DNA from: Ruminococcus sp. UBA1780
GTDB taxonomy: Bacteria; Bacillota; Clostridia; Oscillospirales; Ruminococcaceae
Direction of reading: 5' to 3'
Length of the DNA stretch: 14,267 bases
Assembly: GCA_002315235.1 (NCBI GenBank)
Contig: DCGK01000092.1
Location: 1 to 14,267, forward strand
The translations under genes and the position numbers were made by a program. Positions 7,496 to 14,003 of this stretch are shown in pieces. Below the pieces are notes generated by a model that was not told where the DNA came from, ran no database searches, and saw only the letters and a list, made by a program, of their open reading frames with translations. Numbering within the stretch: the stretch's first letter is position 1; the number at the start of each line of letters is the position of its first letter.

Positions 7496-8269
7496 TCATT
7501 TTAATTCTGTCCTTACAAGATGCAGCTGTCTGGAGTAGCCTCCGAACATTACACCCCTGTCAACTGCGCAGTCACGAAAGTCACGTCCCTGTGAAACGAC
7601 AAGATATCCGTCATCCGTTCTGCAGTTGTTTGCCGGGTCAATTCCGTTCCAGCAGCTTCCGTTCCAGTATTCAACCCACGCATGTGTCTCACCGTCGCAG
7701 AAAGCAAGTCCTGCAATATACCTTGCTGCAATACCGTCCATTCTCAGCAGTGAAATCAGCACGTGAGAAAAATCCTGACACACACCGCTTCTGCGCTTAA
7801 ATGCAGCTGCCGCAGTCGTATCAGTATCGGTAACACCCTTCTGATAAGTCATTGTTTCAGAAAGAAGCCCGCTGAAAAATTCTGCTCTGGTGTCCGGATC
7901 CGTGCTGCTGCATCTGTCACGGTTTTCTGCATAAAAAGCAGCAAGCTCCTCATCAGGTGCAGTCAGCTCCGACTTGTAAAGATAGCACGGCATATAGTCA
8001 GTTCTTTTTATTTCAGAATTAACCTCTGCCCTGCCTCTTATTTCAAAATCCAGAAATCTGTGTTCATTCCGGAGATAACCGGCAGTAACATTGTTGCCGA
8101 ATGCATCGGTTGTCTGCTGAGTGGATACAAAAGGAGAAATCTTCACATCATACGATACTATATGCTGATTTTCAGTTTCAGGAGGTATTATTCTCAGCGC
8201 GAAACTGTGGTCATGAACATAGTCATCAAATGTAATCTTTGTTGTAAAGCTGAAATTTACATTTCTCAT
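7496..8269 (-). CDS. Transglutaminase-like cysteine protease/amidase
   Basis: Transglutaminase-superfamily enzyme; bacterial members usually cleave or transfer amide bonds rather than crosslink proteins. Seen: 257 residues. An N-terminal beta region (1-100) resembles the bacterial transglutaminase N domain. The catalytic core holds Cys 164 (SGVCQDFSH), His 196 (ETHAWVEYW) and Asp 211 (GIDPANN), a complete triad. There is no signal peptide, so it is cytoplasmic. It starts within an ATGA overlap with the alpha-E gene, with GGAGG 7 nt upstream. Such proteins regularly accompany ATP-grasp and alpha-E genes in predicted amidoligase operons, where they are thought to remove or transfer the peptide or amino-acid group. 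The role here is inferred from that context. Confidence 0.88.
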   Translation of the reverse strand: MRNVNFSFTTKITFDDYVHDHSFALRIIPPETENQHIVSYDVKISPFVSTQQTTDAFGNNVTAGYLRNEHRFLDFEIRGRAEVNSEIKRTDYMPCYLYKSELTAPDEELAAFYAENRDRCSSTDPDTRAEFFSGLLSETMTYQKGVTDTDTTAAAAFKRRSGVCQDFSHVLISLLRMDGIAARYIAGLAFCDGETHAWVEYWNGSCWNGIDPANNCRTDDGYLVVSQGRDFRDCAVDRGVMFGGYSRQLHLVRTELK

Positions 8270-8967
8270 GCCGACACCTCCGGTCTGTCAAAAATATGCT
8301 CAAGAGCCGTCAGCGCTTCGGAACTGTATTTATCATATTTATCTGCAGACTCAACTGCATTTGAAATCTCATCAAGGAATTTGCTGTTATAGCGGTAAGG
8401 TGTATTCTCCGGAATACTTTCGAGGTTTCTTGTGAGTCTGCTGTATGCCTTTCTGATACTGCGGTAAGGATAGTCAAGACGCAGATACAGATCAAGACGT
8501 TCAAGAGATTTTCCGCACTTTATAATATTTTTTATTTCAGCATCGTAGATATACTCGTAGATGCAGCCCCAGAATCCGTAAATATTGTCTTCGAGTGAAA
8601 TAAGTGACAGTCTCGGATTCTGCATTTTTTCGGATTTTTTCAGTGTATCCTTTGCCATCTGAAGGAATGAAAGTGCCTCAGTGGAAATTTCCTCACGAAG
8701 TACGATTCCGTTGTCATACGCACGTTCAAGGCTGAACGCCAGTGAGTTCGGATTGTTTTTATCATACAGAAAATGTCTGATAAAGTCATTGTTGTCCTCA
8801 TAAATATCTGACAGACCAAAACATGAAAGGTATTCTGTATAGCAGTGATCCTCGTCAATCATCCTGTCAAATATTTTGTGAAGAACCTTCAGTGTTGTAA
8901 AGGACCTTTCAGTATACCGGCCCAGCCAGTAAAGATGATCGCCGTGTTCTATCGAGATAGTACCCAT
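8266..8967 (-). CDS. Alpha-E domain protein (DUF403 family)
   Basis: All-helical protein of unknown biochemical role, found as a partner of circularly permuted ATP-grasp enzymes. Seen: the family-typical opening HGDHLYWLGRYTERS, then helices throughout and a conserved-looking core with NIYGFWG near residues 130-136. At 233 residues it is shorter than the roughly 300 usual for the family, though both ends look natural. It overlaps the ATP-grasp gene by 19 nt (upstream) and the transglutaminase gene by 4 nt (downstream), which implies coupled translation. A GGAGG site lies 12 nt before the ATG, inside the end of the ATP-grasp gene. It may be a scaffold or adaptor for the ligase, but no catalytic residues are evident. 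Confidence 0.82.
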   Translation of the reverse strand: MGTISIEHGDHLYWLGRYTERSFTTLKVLHKIFDRMIDEDHCYTEYLSCFGLSDIYEDNNDFIRHFLYDKNNPNSLAFSLERAYDNGIVLREEISTEALSFLQMAKDTLKKSEKMQNPRLSLISLEDNIYGFWGCIYEYIYDAEIKNIIKCGKSLERLDLYLRLDYPYRSIRKAYSRLTRNLESIPENTPYRYNSKFLDEISNAVESADKYDKYSSEALTALEHIFDRPEVSA

Positions 8968-10286
8968 GTATCTTTAAAACCTCCGCCCTGTGATGAATTA
9001 ACTACGAATGAATCAGGATTTCTTGAAAATCTTGTGAGTCCTGATGCCCACACCTTTGTTTCTTTTCCTGAGAGAACAAATGCTCTGAGATCAGCCTTGC
9101 GCATTACTGTCTCTCCCCCTTCAAGTATCGGCAGATCAAGGAAGTCAATAACCTCCTGCGCAATAAATCTTCTTGGTTCGGCAATGATTGTCTGTCTGAA
9201 CTCCTCAAGCTTCTCATCAGAAAGATCGCTTCCGAAAACGACACCGTATCCACCTGCCTCGGCAACATCCTTGATTACGAGTTTTCCGATATTTTCGAGA
9301 ACATATTTTCTGTCCTCTTCGTAGAAAGGAAGATATGTCGGCGCATTTTTCAGAATCGGCTTTTCGCCGAGATAGTATTCTATCATTTTAGGTACAAAAT
9401 AATAAATACCCTTGTCATCAGCAACGCCGTTGCCCGGTGCATTTATTATCGCAACATTTCCTGCACGGTACGCTTCCATAAGGTTAGGAATACCGATAAG
9501 TGATTCAGGAAGGAATGTAAGCGGATCAAGGTATTCGTCCGCAATTCTTCTGTAGAGAACGCCTATTCTTGTTTTGCCGCCAGAATATGTGCGGTGATAG
9601 AGAATATTGTCCTCAACAAAAAGCTCATCATTCTGAACAAGTACAGAACCGGTATGCTCAGCAAGATATGAATGCTCAAAATATGCCGCATTGTAGCGTC
9701 CCGGCGTAAGTATAGCTCTTATGCCTCCGCAGTTTACGTTTTCCATCGTCTCCTTAAGAAGGTCAGCATAGTTTCTGTTGTCTGTTACATTATTTTCTGC
9801 AAAAACATCAGGGCATGCTATACGGGTAAGCTCTCTTGCTATAAGCGGATATGACGCACCTGAAGGAATCCTGAGATTATCCTCAAGTATGTACCACTCA
9901 CCGTCTTTTCCCTGAACAAGGTCAATGCCTGATATATGACTGTATATTCCCTTAGCAGGACTTATTCCTTCACACTGTGCAAGATAGCCCGAAGAAATAT
10001 AGATAAAATCCTCCGGAACAATCCCGTCCTTAACAATGTTTTTTTCATGATAAATATCAAAAAGGAACCTGTTCAGTGCATCAACACGCTGAACAAGTCC
10101 CTTCTCTATACTTTTGAAATCCTCTGCGTTTATTACGCGCGGAATCGGATCAAAAGGAAAGAACTGCTCCTTAAACACACCGTTCTTATATATGCCAAAT
10201 TTTACTCCGTATCTTCTCAGCAGCTCATTAATCTCATCAGCATTACCAACTGCCTGTGTAAACTGCTCAACCTTAATACCACTCAT
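8949..10286 (-). CDS. Circularly permuted type 2 ATP-grasp amidoligase-like protein
   Basis: Predicted to use ATP to join a carboxylate to an amine, forming an amide or peptide bond. Seen: conserved blocks of the circularly permuted ATP-grasp family (DUF404/DUF407) in order. These are FFPFDPIPRVI, DLVQGKDGEWYILEDNLRIP, VLYRRIADEYLDPL, NAPGNGVADDK, VIKDVAEAGGYGVVFG, RKADLRAFVL, GLTRFS and the C-terminal SSQGGGFKDTW. Length (445 residues) is normal. I chose ATG 10286 over GTG 10295 because the GGAAG ribosome site at 10299-10295 lies 8 nt before the ATG and overlaps the GTG. First gene of the six-gene operon; its own promoter and leader lie upstream. The acceptor and donor substrates cannot be told from sequence. 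There is no signal peptide, so it is cytoplasmic. Confidence 0.88.
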   Translation of the reverse strand: MSGIKVEQFTQAVGNADEINELLRRYGVKFGIYKNGVFKEQFFPFDPIPRVINAEDFKSIEKGLVQRVDALNRFLFDIYHEKNIVKDGIVPEDFIYISSGYLAQCEGISPAKGIYSHISGIDLVQGKDGEWYILEDNLRIPSGASYPLIARELTRIACPDVFAENNVTDNRNYADLLKETMENVNCGGIRAILTPGRYNAAYFEHSYLAEHTGSVLVQNDELFVEDNILYHRTYSGGKTRIGVLYRRIADEYLDPLTFLPESLIGIPNLMEAYRAGNVAIINAPGNGVADDKGIYYFVPKMIEYYLGEKPILKNAPTYLPFYEEDRKYVLENIGKLVIKDVAEAGGYGVVFGSDLSDEKLEEFRQTIIAEPRRFIAQEVIDFLDLPILEGGETVMRKADLRAFVLSGKETKVWASGLTRFSRNPDSFVVNSSQGGGFKDTWVLSR

Positions 10287-10294
10287 TGCTATCA

Positions 10295-10299
10295 CTTCC
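10295..10299 (-). promoter_or_regulatory. Ribosome binding site of the ATP-grasp gene
   Basis: GGAAG on the - strand, 8 nt before the ATG at 10286. It decides against the upstream GTG at 10295, whose first base is also the last base of this site. Confidence 0.55.
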
Positions 10300-10316
10300 G
10301 TTTCTTCATGTGATTA

Positions 10317-10347
10317 CAGTAACCGAACAGTCAGATTTTCGTTACTG
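10317..10347 (-). promoter_or_regulatory. Second hairpin in the leader of the ATP-grasp operon
   Basis: CAGTAAC (10317-10323) and GTTACTG (10341-10347) are perfect inverted repeats. With one bulged base the stem extends by GAA/TTC. It lies between the terminator-like hairpin and the ribosome site in the mRNA leader. Confidence 0.5.
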
Positions 10348-10350
10348 CAC

Positions 10351-10391
10351 AGCAAAAAGGCACTTCCGGTATAACCGAAAGCGCCTTTGCT
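10351..10391 (-). terminator. Terminator-like hairpin in the leader of the ATP-grasp operon
   Basis: On the - strand AAAGGC (10388-10383) pairs with GCCTTT (10361-10356). The stem continues, with two mismatches, through CTT/AAG to CGGT/ACCG around a 3-nt loop, and a T-run falls at 10359-10355. It begins about 15 nt after the predicted transcription start of the operon, so it would act as an attenuator. It could also stop read-through from the PEBP lipoprotein gene upstream. Confidence 0.6.
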
Positions 10392-10410
10392 TATGTTTTA
10401 TTACATCATT

Positions 10411-10439
10411 ATTATATCATTTCTGAAAGCAATGGTCAA
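10411..10439 (-). promoter_or_regulatory. Sigma-A type promoter of the six-gene ATP-grasp operon
   Basis: On the - strand: -35 TTGACC (10439-10434), an exact 17-nt spacer, and -10 TATAAT (10416-10411) preceded by TG at -1/-2 of an extended -10 (TGATATAAT). Transcription should start near 10404, giving a leader of about 118 nt to the ATG at 10286. Confidence 0.8.
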
Positions 10440-10493
10440 TTTATTTATTAAAGAAATTAGCCCTTTTTTTGTTTAATTATTAGTTTACAGATT

Positions 10494-10515
10494 AAAAAAA
10501 CAAAGTTCCGTTTCT
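10494..10515 (-). terminator. Weak terminator candidate after the PEBP lipoprotein gene
   Basis: Directly after the TAA stop, AAAG and CTTT can form a short stem around an 8-nt loop, followed on the - strand by seven T. The stem is only 4 bp, so the call rests mostly on the T-run and position. Confidence 0.3.
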
Positions 10516-11181
10516 TTATTCTCCTGCAGTATACGTACCGCTAAGGTATCCGTACGAAATAATATTACCGGGCCAGCCGTCCGGACTGTCGAGTGAAGTC
10601 ATGATATCCTGCCAGTTACTCATGAAATTATCATTGCTTTTGTCAAACATTCCGGAGATTTCCTCAGGCGAATTTTTAAGCGCAAAAACATAGATATCAT
10701 AAGTATGAGTTCCTCCCGGAGGGTACGGACCAATGTACTCAGTTTTATCCGCCCAGCCTTCAGCCAGCTCTGTTTCCTTGACATCAGCTGACTTCCAGTG
10801 CATCCAGTTCTTTGCAGATGTATCAATCATATAAACCGCATATCCGTCCGCGTTTTCAACAGGTTCCCATGAAAGCTGCGGAGAAACATTTGAGCCGCCG
10901 GCTGTATTTGTTATAACCGGATTCCATACTCCGTCTGAAATGCTTTCGGATGTAAGCACGAAGCTGCTTATGCTGCTGATCTCGAATGTGTGCGGTGCAT
11001 CTGTTTCAGCATGCATATTTTCCTCAGGTGTATCAGCTGGTTCTGTCTGAGCTGCTGTTTCCGGCACCTGTGATGCTTCATTCTGTTCTGCAGGCTTTTC
11101 ACCGCATCCTGTCATGAATACTGCTGCCACTGTGCAGATTATAAATGCTGTTATTCCGTATCCTGTCTTTTTCATATTCAT
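10516..11181 (-). CDS. PEBP (YbhB/YbcL, Raf-kinase-inhibitor-like) lipoprotein
   Basis: Phosphatidylethanolamine-binding-protein fold, a small ligand-binding domain whose bacterial role is poorly known. Seen: a signal peptide with a basic start (MNMKK), a hydrophobic core and the lipobox MTGC with Cys 26, so it should be lipid-anchored outside the membrane. A Glu/Ala/Thr/Pro-rich linker covers about 27-65. The PEBP domain (about 66-220) includes SPQLSWEPV, MHW, and YIGPYPPGGTHTYDIYVFAL, the family's ligand-pocket signature. The ATG at 11181 is supported by GGAGAG 9 nt upstream. It lies 52 nt after the anti-sigma-like gene with no clear promoter of its own, so it is probably expressed with the sigma operon, at least by read-through. 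Family is firm; function is not known. Confidence 0.85.
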   Translation of the reverse strand: MNMKKTGYGITAFIICTVAAVFMTGCGEKPAEQNEASQVPETAAQTEPADTPEENMHAETDAPHTFEISSISSFVLTSESISDGVWNPVITNTAGGSNVSPQLSWEPVENADGYAVYMIDTSAKNWMHWKSADVKETELAEGWADKTEYIGPYPPGGTHTYDIYVFALKNSPEEISGMFDKSNDNFMSNWQDIMTSLDSPDGWPGNIISYGYLSGTYTAGE

Positions 11182-11219
11182 AGTATTTTTCTCTCCGTTC
11201 TCTTACTCTGATTTCAGGG

Positions 11220-11237
11220 AAAAACTGATTAAATCAG
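11220..11237 (-). terminator. Short terminator-like hairpin at the end of the anti-sigma-like gene
   Basis: On the - strand CTGAT-TTA-ATCAG (11237-11225) is followed by TTTTT (11224-11220). The hairpin includes the TGA stop. The stem is only 5 bp, so partial termination is the most I would expect. Confidence 0.4.
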
Positions 11238-13036
11238 CGCTTCTCCAGTTTAAAATCAATATTCTTACTTGTTTCAAGCCAGATTTCCCCGCTGTCGCTT
11301 ACTGAAAATCCGGTAATAAAATTTCTTATTTCATAAGCCGATCTGATTTCGTAATCCGTGTAGTCAAAATCAAAATTTACTTTTCTGAAATCAAGAATCA
11401 TTTCGCCGCTGCCGGCTCTGCTGATATTTTCTGTTCCGTAAATTCCCCTGTCATCAGCATAAAATACTTCGTATTTTCCGGTTCCTGTCTGTTTCATTGC
11501 TGATCTTAGAAATGCCCTGTTTGTGCATCTTACATCCTTAAGCTCCATCGCTGCAGTATCAAGCTCCTTAAGAAAATACTCACTTTCAGAATAGCCGGTA
11601 TAAATGCTGAGCATTATTCTGTTATCAGAAGTAACAAATATATCTTCAATCTCCCAGTCAGACTGAAAACTGATTATGCGGGTTTCCTGCGCGAAACCCG
11701 CTTCGGCTGCAACCTCCAGCTTCCTGACACCGCCGGAGTTCTTCTCGGTTATTTTAAAACTTTTTCCTGCAGAGCCGTCTGCATCCGCTGAAATATTCCA
11801 GTATCCGTAGTTTTCATTTGACGGGGTAAAAAGCTCATAGGTCTTTCCGTCCGCACTGAAGCAGCCTGCATATGAACCTGCACCTTTTTTCGGCCTGAAT
11901 AAATATTCCGATGTATTGTTCACAGCATCATATCCGCAGTAATCATTAGTCTTCCGGTTAAAATATATCAGATCATATTTGTTACCCATTGAAGACTTCA
12001 CAATTACTGAATTTTCAAACGAAACAGTATTTTCACATATAAGCTCACCCTCAGCCAGTGAATAAACCTTTACATTATTTTTCATATCTGTGGATATTAT
12101 TTTCCCGCTGCTTCCGAAGTATGTCCCGTATAAATCATCCTCTGGAAAACCGATGGTATCCGCAGGGTTCATATCGCTGTCATAGATATATATCTTTTTT
12201 TCCCGGCTGCAGATTTCCGCAATTTCTCCGTCGTCTGTGACAGTCAGAGATACGTCAGTTATATCTGTCAGGCTTAAATCATATCCGGAAAAATCAGCTT
12301 TTCTTACTGCGTATCCGGCTTCGGAGCCGTCTTCCGAATACTGCTTTAAAATATAATTTCCGTTACCGCTGCCTTCAGTATCCTCATACATCAGAACATA
12401 CAGCACTCCGTCAAGCTCACAGTACCCGGTTATACAGCCGGTACATATCAGTCTGCTGCTTCGGAACTCACTGTCCGTTCTGTAAAGAAATTTTATGAAA
12501 GGACTGTCGTTTACTCCTGTGATATAGATGTTATCTCCGAAGACTGATATATCCTTTATATATTCTGCATCAATACCGTTTATATTTCCGGGTTTAATCC
12601 ATTCTGAACCGTCAGTGCTCACTGCTGTCAGATCATTGCCGGCGGTATATTTTTTTTCTGTTCTGTAAATACCGTCCGGGGTTTTCATCTCAGGGACACT
12701 GCCCCGGTAAACTACGGCAGTATACTCAGCGTCACTGTCAAATATGCTTACCGGCGTCTGCATATCAGAAATTTCAGGTATTCCTGCAGGCACTGTGTTC
12801 ACCGCTTCATCCCTGCCTGAGCTGTAAAATGATGAAACAACCGCGATTGTAACAGCGGCAAGTACTGCTGCCGGATATAATATATTTTTCATACTGAAAC
12901 GGTTGTCACTTACAATTCTGATTTCCCTGTTTTCTTCCTCACTGTTCCTGAGCATTATTTTTTCATATATTTTTTTCTTTTGTTCCTCAGATGGTTTCAG
13001 ATTTTCAAACATTTCTGATGACTTCAGTTTTTCCAC
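11234..13036 (-). CDS. Anti-sigma-like single-pass membrane protein with large extracytoplasmic domain
   Basis: Likely holds the ECF sigma factor encoded just upstream. This is inferred from gene order and topology. Seen: a charged N-terminal segment (1-50, probably cytoplasmic, LKPSEEQKKKIYEKIM), one membrane helix (about 52-71), then some 530 residues predicted outside. The outer part is rich in short beta-strand-like repeats such as SVFGDNIYITG and VTDDGEIAEIC, suggesting a beta-propeller-like sensor, though I see no clean repeat unit. The zinc-binding His-x3-Cys-x2-Cys motif of ZAS anti-sigmas is absent. The start is GTG, with GGAGGG 8 nt upstream. It overlaps the sigma gene by 32 nt, indicating coupled translation. 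At 600 residues it is large for an anti-sigma factor. The signal sensed is unknown. Confidence 0.7.
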   Translation of the reverse strand: MEKLKSSEMFENLKPSEEQKKKIYEKIMLRNSEEENREIRIVSDNRFSMKNILYPAAVLAAVTIAVVSSFYSSGRDEAVNTVPAGIPEISDMQTPVSIFDSDAEYTAVVYRGSVPEMKTPDGIYRTEKKYTAGNDLTAVSTDGSEWIKPGNINGIDAEYIKDISVFGDNIYITGVNDSPFIKFLYRTDSEFRSSRLICTGCITGYCELDGVLYVLMYEDTEGSGNGNYILKQYSEDGSEAGYAVRKADFSGYDLSLTDITDVSLTVTDDGEIAEICSREKKIYIYDSDMNPADTIGFPEDDLYGTYFGSSGKIISTDMKNNVKVYSLAEGELICENTVSFENSVIVKSSMGNKYDLIYFNRKTNDYCGYDAVNNTSEYLFRPKKGAGSYAGCFSADGKTYELFTPSNENYGYWNISADADGSAGKSFKITEKNSGGVRKLEVAAEAGFAQETRIISFQSDWEIEDIFVTSDNRIMLSIYTGYSESEYFLKELDTAAMELKDVRCTNRAFLRSAMKQTGTGKYEVFYADDRGIYGTENISRAGSGEMILDFRKVNFDFDYTDYEIRSAYEIRNFITGFSVSDSGEIWLETSKNIDFKLEKR

Positions 13037-13526
13037 TGTACATACCCTCCTTCTCTATTATCTTTTTCAGTCTTTCCCTTCCGCGCTGAAGTCCGGTTCT
13101 CACAGTACTTTCATTTCTGCCCGTCAGTGCTGAAATTTCCTTTACGGAATATTCCTCATAATAGAACAGAAAAATAATCTCCCGGTACTTTTCAGGTATC
13201 TTCATAAGAGCCTCTGTAAGATTTCCGTCAGGTTCGTCGGCAAATACTGAAAAGCATTCTTCATTTCTTTCCTCTTCGACTCTTCCCCTGTTCCACCAGT
13301 GACTGGTAATGTTACGGCAGTGATTTCTGACCGTCGTAATAAACCAGGCTTTTTCATGGTTTCTGTCATTAAACTCCGGTTCAGCAGTCAGATACTTCAT
13401 AAATACTGACTGTGCAGCATCCTCTGCATCGCTTTTGTTTTTCAGATGAAGTAACGCCACGGCATAAACCGTATCTATATTTCGCCCGTAAATTTCATCA
13501 AATTCACGCTGCCTGTCTGCATTCAC
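13005..13526 (-). CDS. ECF-type RNA polymerase sigma factor
   Basis: Directs RNA polymerase to a small set of promoters, probably when released by the membrane protein encoded next. Seen: 173 residues. Sigma region 2 (about 10-75) includes DTVYAVALLHLKNKSDAEDA and VFMKYL. Sigma region 4 (about 110-165) includes IPEKYREIIFLFYYEEYSV and a helix-turn-helix (KEISALTGRNESTVRTGLQR) ending in GRERLKK. Regions 1 and 3 are missing, as usual for the ECF class. The start is GTG, directly behind AGGAGGAGGT (13540-13531). The out-of-frame ATG at 13522 is not used. The gene overlaps the anti-sigma-like gene by 32 nt. Autoregulation is common in this class; see the direct repeat upstream. Confidence 0.9.
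   Translation of the reverse strand: MNADRQREFDEIYGRNIDTVYAVALLHLKNKSDAEDAAQSVFMKYLTAEPEFNDRNHEKAWFITTVRNHCRNITSHWWNRGRVEEERNEECFSVFADEPDGNLTEALMKIPEKYREIIFLFYYEEYSVKEISALTGRNESTVRTGLQRGRERLKKIIEKEGMYSGKTEVIRNV
13045..13050 (-). promoter_or_regulatory. Ribosome binding site fixing the GTG start of the anti-sigma-like gene
   Basis: GGAGGG on the - strand, 8 nt before the GTG at 13036, within the last codons of the sigma gene. Confidence 0.65.
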
Positions 13527-13567
13527 GATAACCTCCTCCTTTCTGTTTAAAAGTTCTGTTTTGTTAT

Positions 13568-13594
13568 ATTACAGTGAACGCCATAATAAATTTA
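13568..13594. repeat. Direct repeat, copy 1 (ATTAYAGTGAACGYCA core)
   Basis: Matches 13856-13882 at 24 of 27 positions, same orientation. On the - strand it contains CGTTC preceded, about 15 nt further upstream, by TGAAAG. That layout is loosely like an ECF promoter placed about 40 nt before the sigma gene. Confidence 0.75.
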
Positions 13595-13808
13595 CCTTTC
13601 ATTATAATTTCAGTATCCGTTTTTCTGACTTCACTATATAAACAATTAAGCATTCAGAAAAGTCTCATTTTCCGAAAATAATTTTTTCAAGTTAAAAGTC
13701 CACGTCAGACACATGGCCATGCGCCGATAAAATCAGTCTGTTTTTCTTACTCTTCCTATTGAAATGTATCTGTAATAACATTGCCAGTACGTACAATACT
13801 TATGTTAT

Positions 13809-13817
13809 ATTATATCA
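13809..13817 (-). promoter_or_regulatory. Possible extended -10 promoter upstream of the ECF sigma gene
   Basis: TGATATAAT on the - strand is a perfect extended -10. No good -35 lies 16-18 nt upstream. If used it would give a leader of about 275 nt before the sigma gene. Confidence 0.35.
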
Positions 13818-13855
13818 TATCATATTTCTGAAATTACTTGTAGCATTAAATGAAA

Positions 13856-13882
13856 ATTATAGTGAACGTCAAAATAAATTTA
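13856..13882. repeat. Direct repeat, copy 2
   Basis: Second copy of the 27-bp repeat, 288 bp from the first. Its right half is part of a perfect 16-bp palindrome, AAAATAAATTTATTTT, at 13871-13886. Confidence 0.75.
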
Positions 13883-13921
13883 TTTTCTTCGTTTTTTATG
13901 ATTTAAACCGCACTGTTAACT

Positions 13922-13958
13922 AAAAAAACCGCAGTAAACAAACCTTGTCTACTGCGGT
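13922..13958 (-). terminator. Intrinsic terminator of the Rpn-type gene
   Basis: On the - strand ACCGCAGTA (13958-13950) pairs perfectly with TACTGCGGT (13936-13928) around a 13-nt loop, followed by a run of T to 13922. It lies about 45 nt after the TAA stop of the partial gene at the window end. Confidence 0.85.
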
Positions 13959-14003
13959 AAATACCATTTTGCTATAAGCCACAACTATTGCCCATAAGCT
14001 GTA

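Larger units (their letters stand above)
13527..13921. other. Non-coding region upstream of the ECF sigma gene
   Basis: About 395 bp of AT-rich sequence without a convincing gene. It holds the two copies of a 27-bp direct repeat (13568-13594 and 13856-13882), a possible extended -10 promoter (13809-13817, - strand) and the palindrome CATGGCCATG at 13712-13721 inside a weak CAGAC/GTCTG hairpin (13706-13740). The sigma gene's promoter must lie here. The longest small reading frame seen is a 24-codon - strand frame starting in that palindrome, without a ribosome site. Confidence 0.6.

Noticed and set aside
7763..8392. 209-codon + strand reading frame
   Set aside because: Lies antisense to the transglutaminase gene, whose catalytic triad and family motifs are clear on the - strand. 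The + translation is Cys/Ser/Arg-rich without recognisable domains.
8845..9324. 159-codon + strand reading frame
   Set aside because: Antisense to conserved ATP-grasp and alpha-E coding sequence; low-complexity Ser/Pro composition typical of a shadow frame.
13646..13721. 24-codon - strand reading frame beginning in CATGGCCATG
   Set aside because: No ribosome site, no recognisable family, and an in-frame stop just upstream. It could be a remnant of a longer gene but nothing supports that.
13706..13745. Hairpin CAGAC/GTCTG followed by five T on the + strand, possible terminator
   Set aside because: Only 5 bp of stem around a 25-nt loop, and no + strand gene ends nearby.
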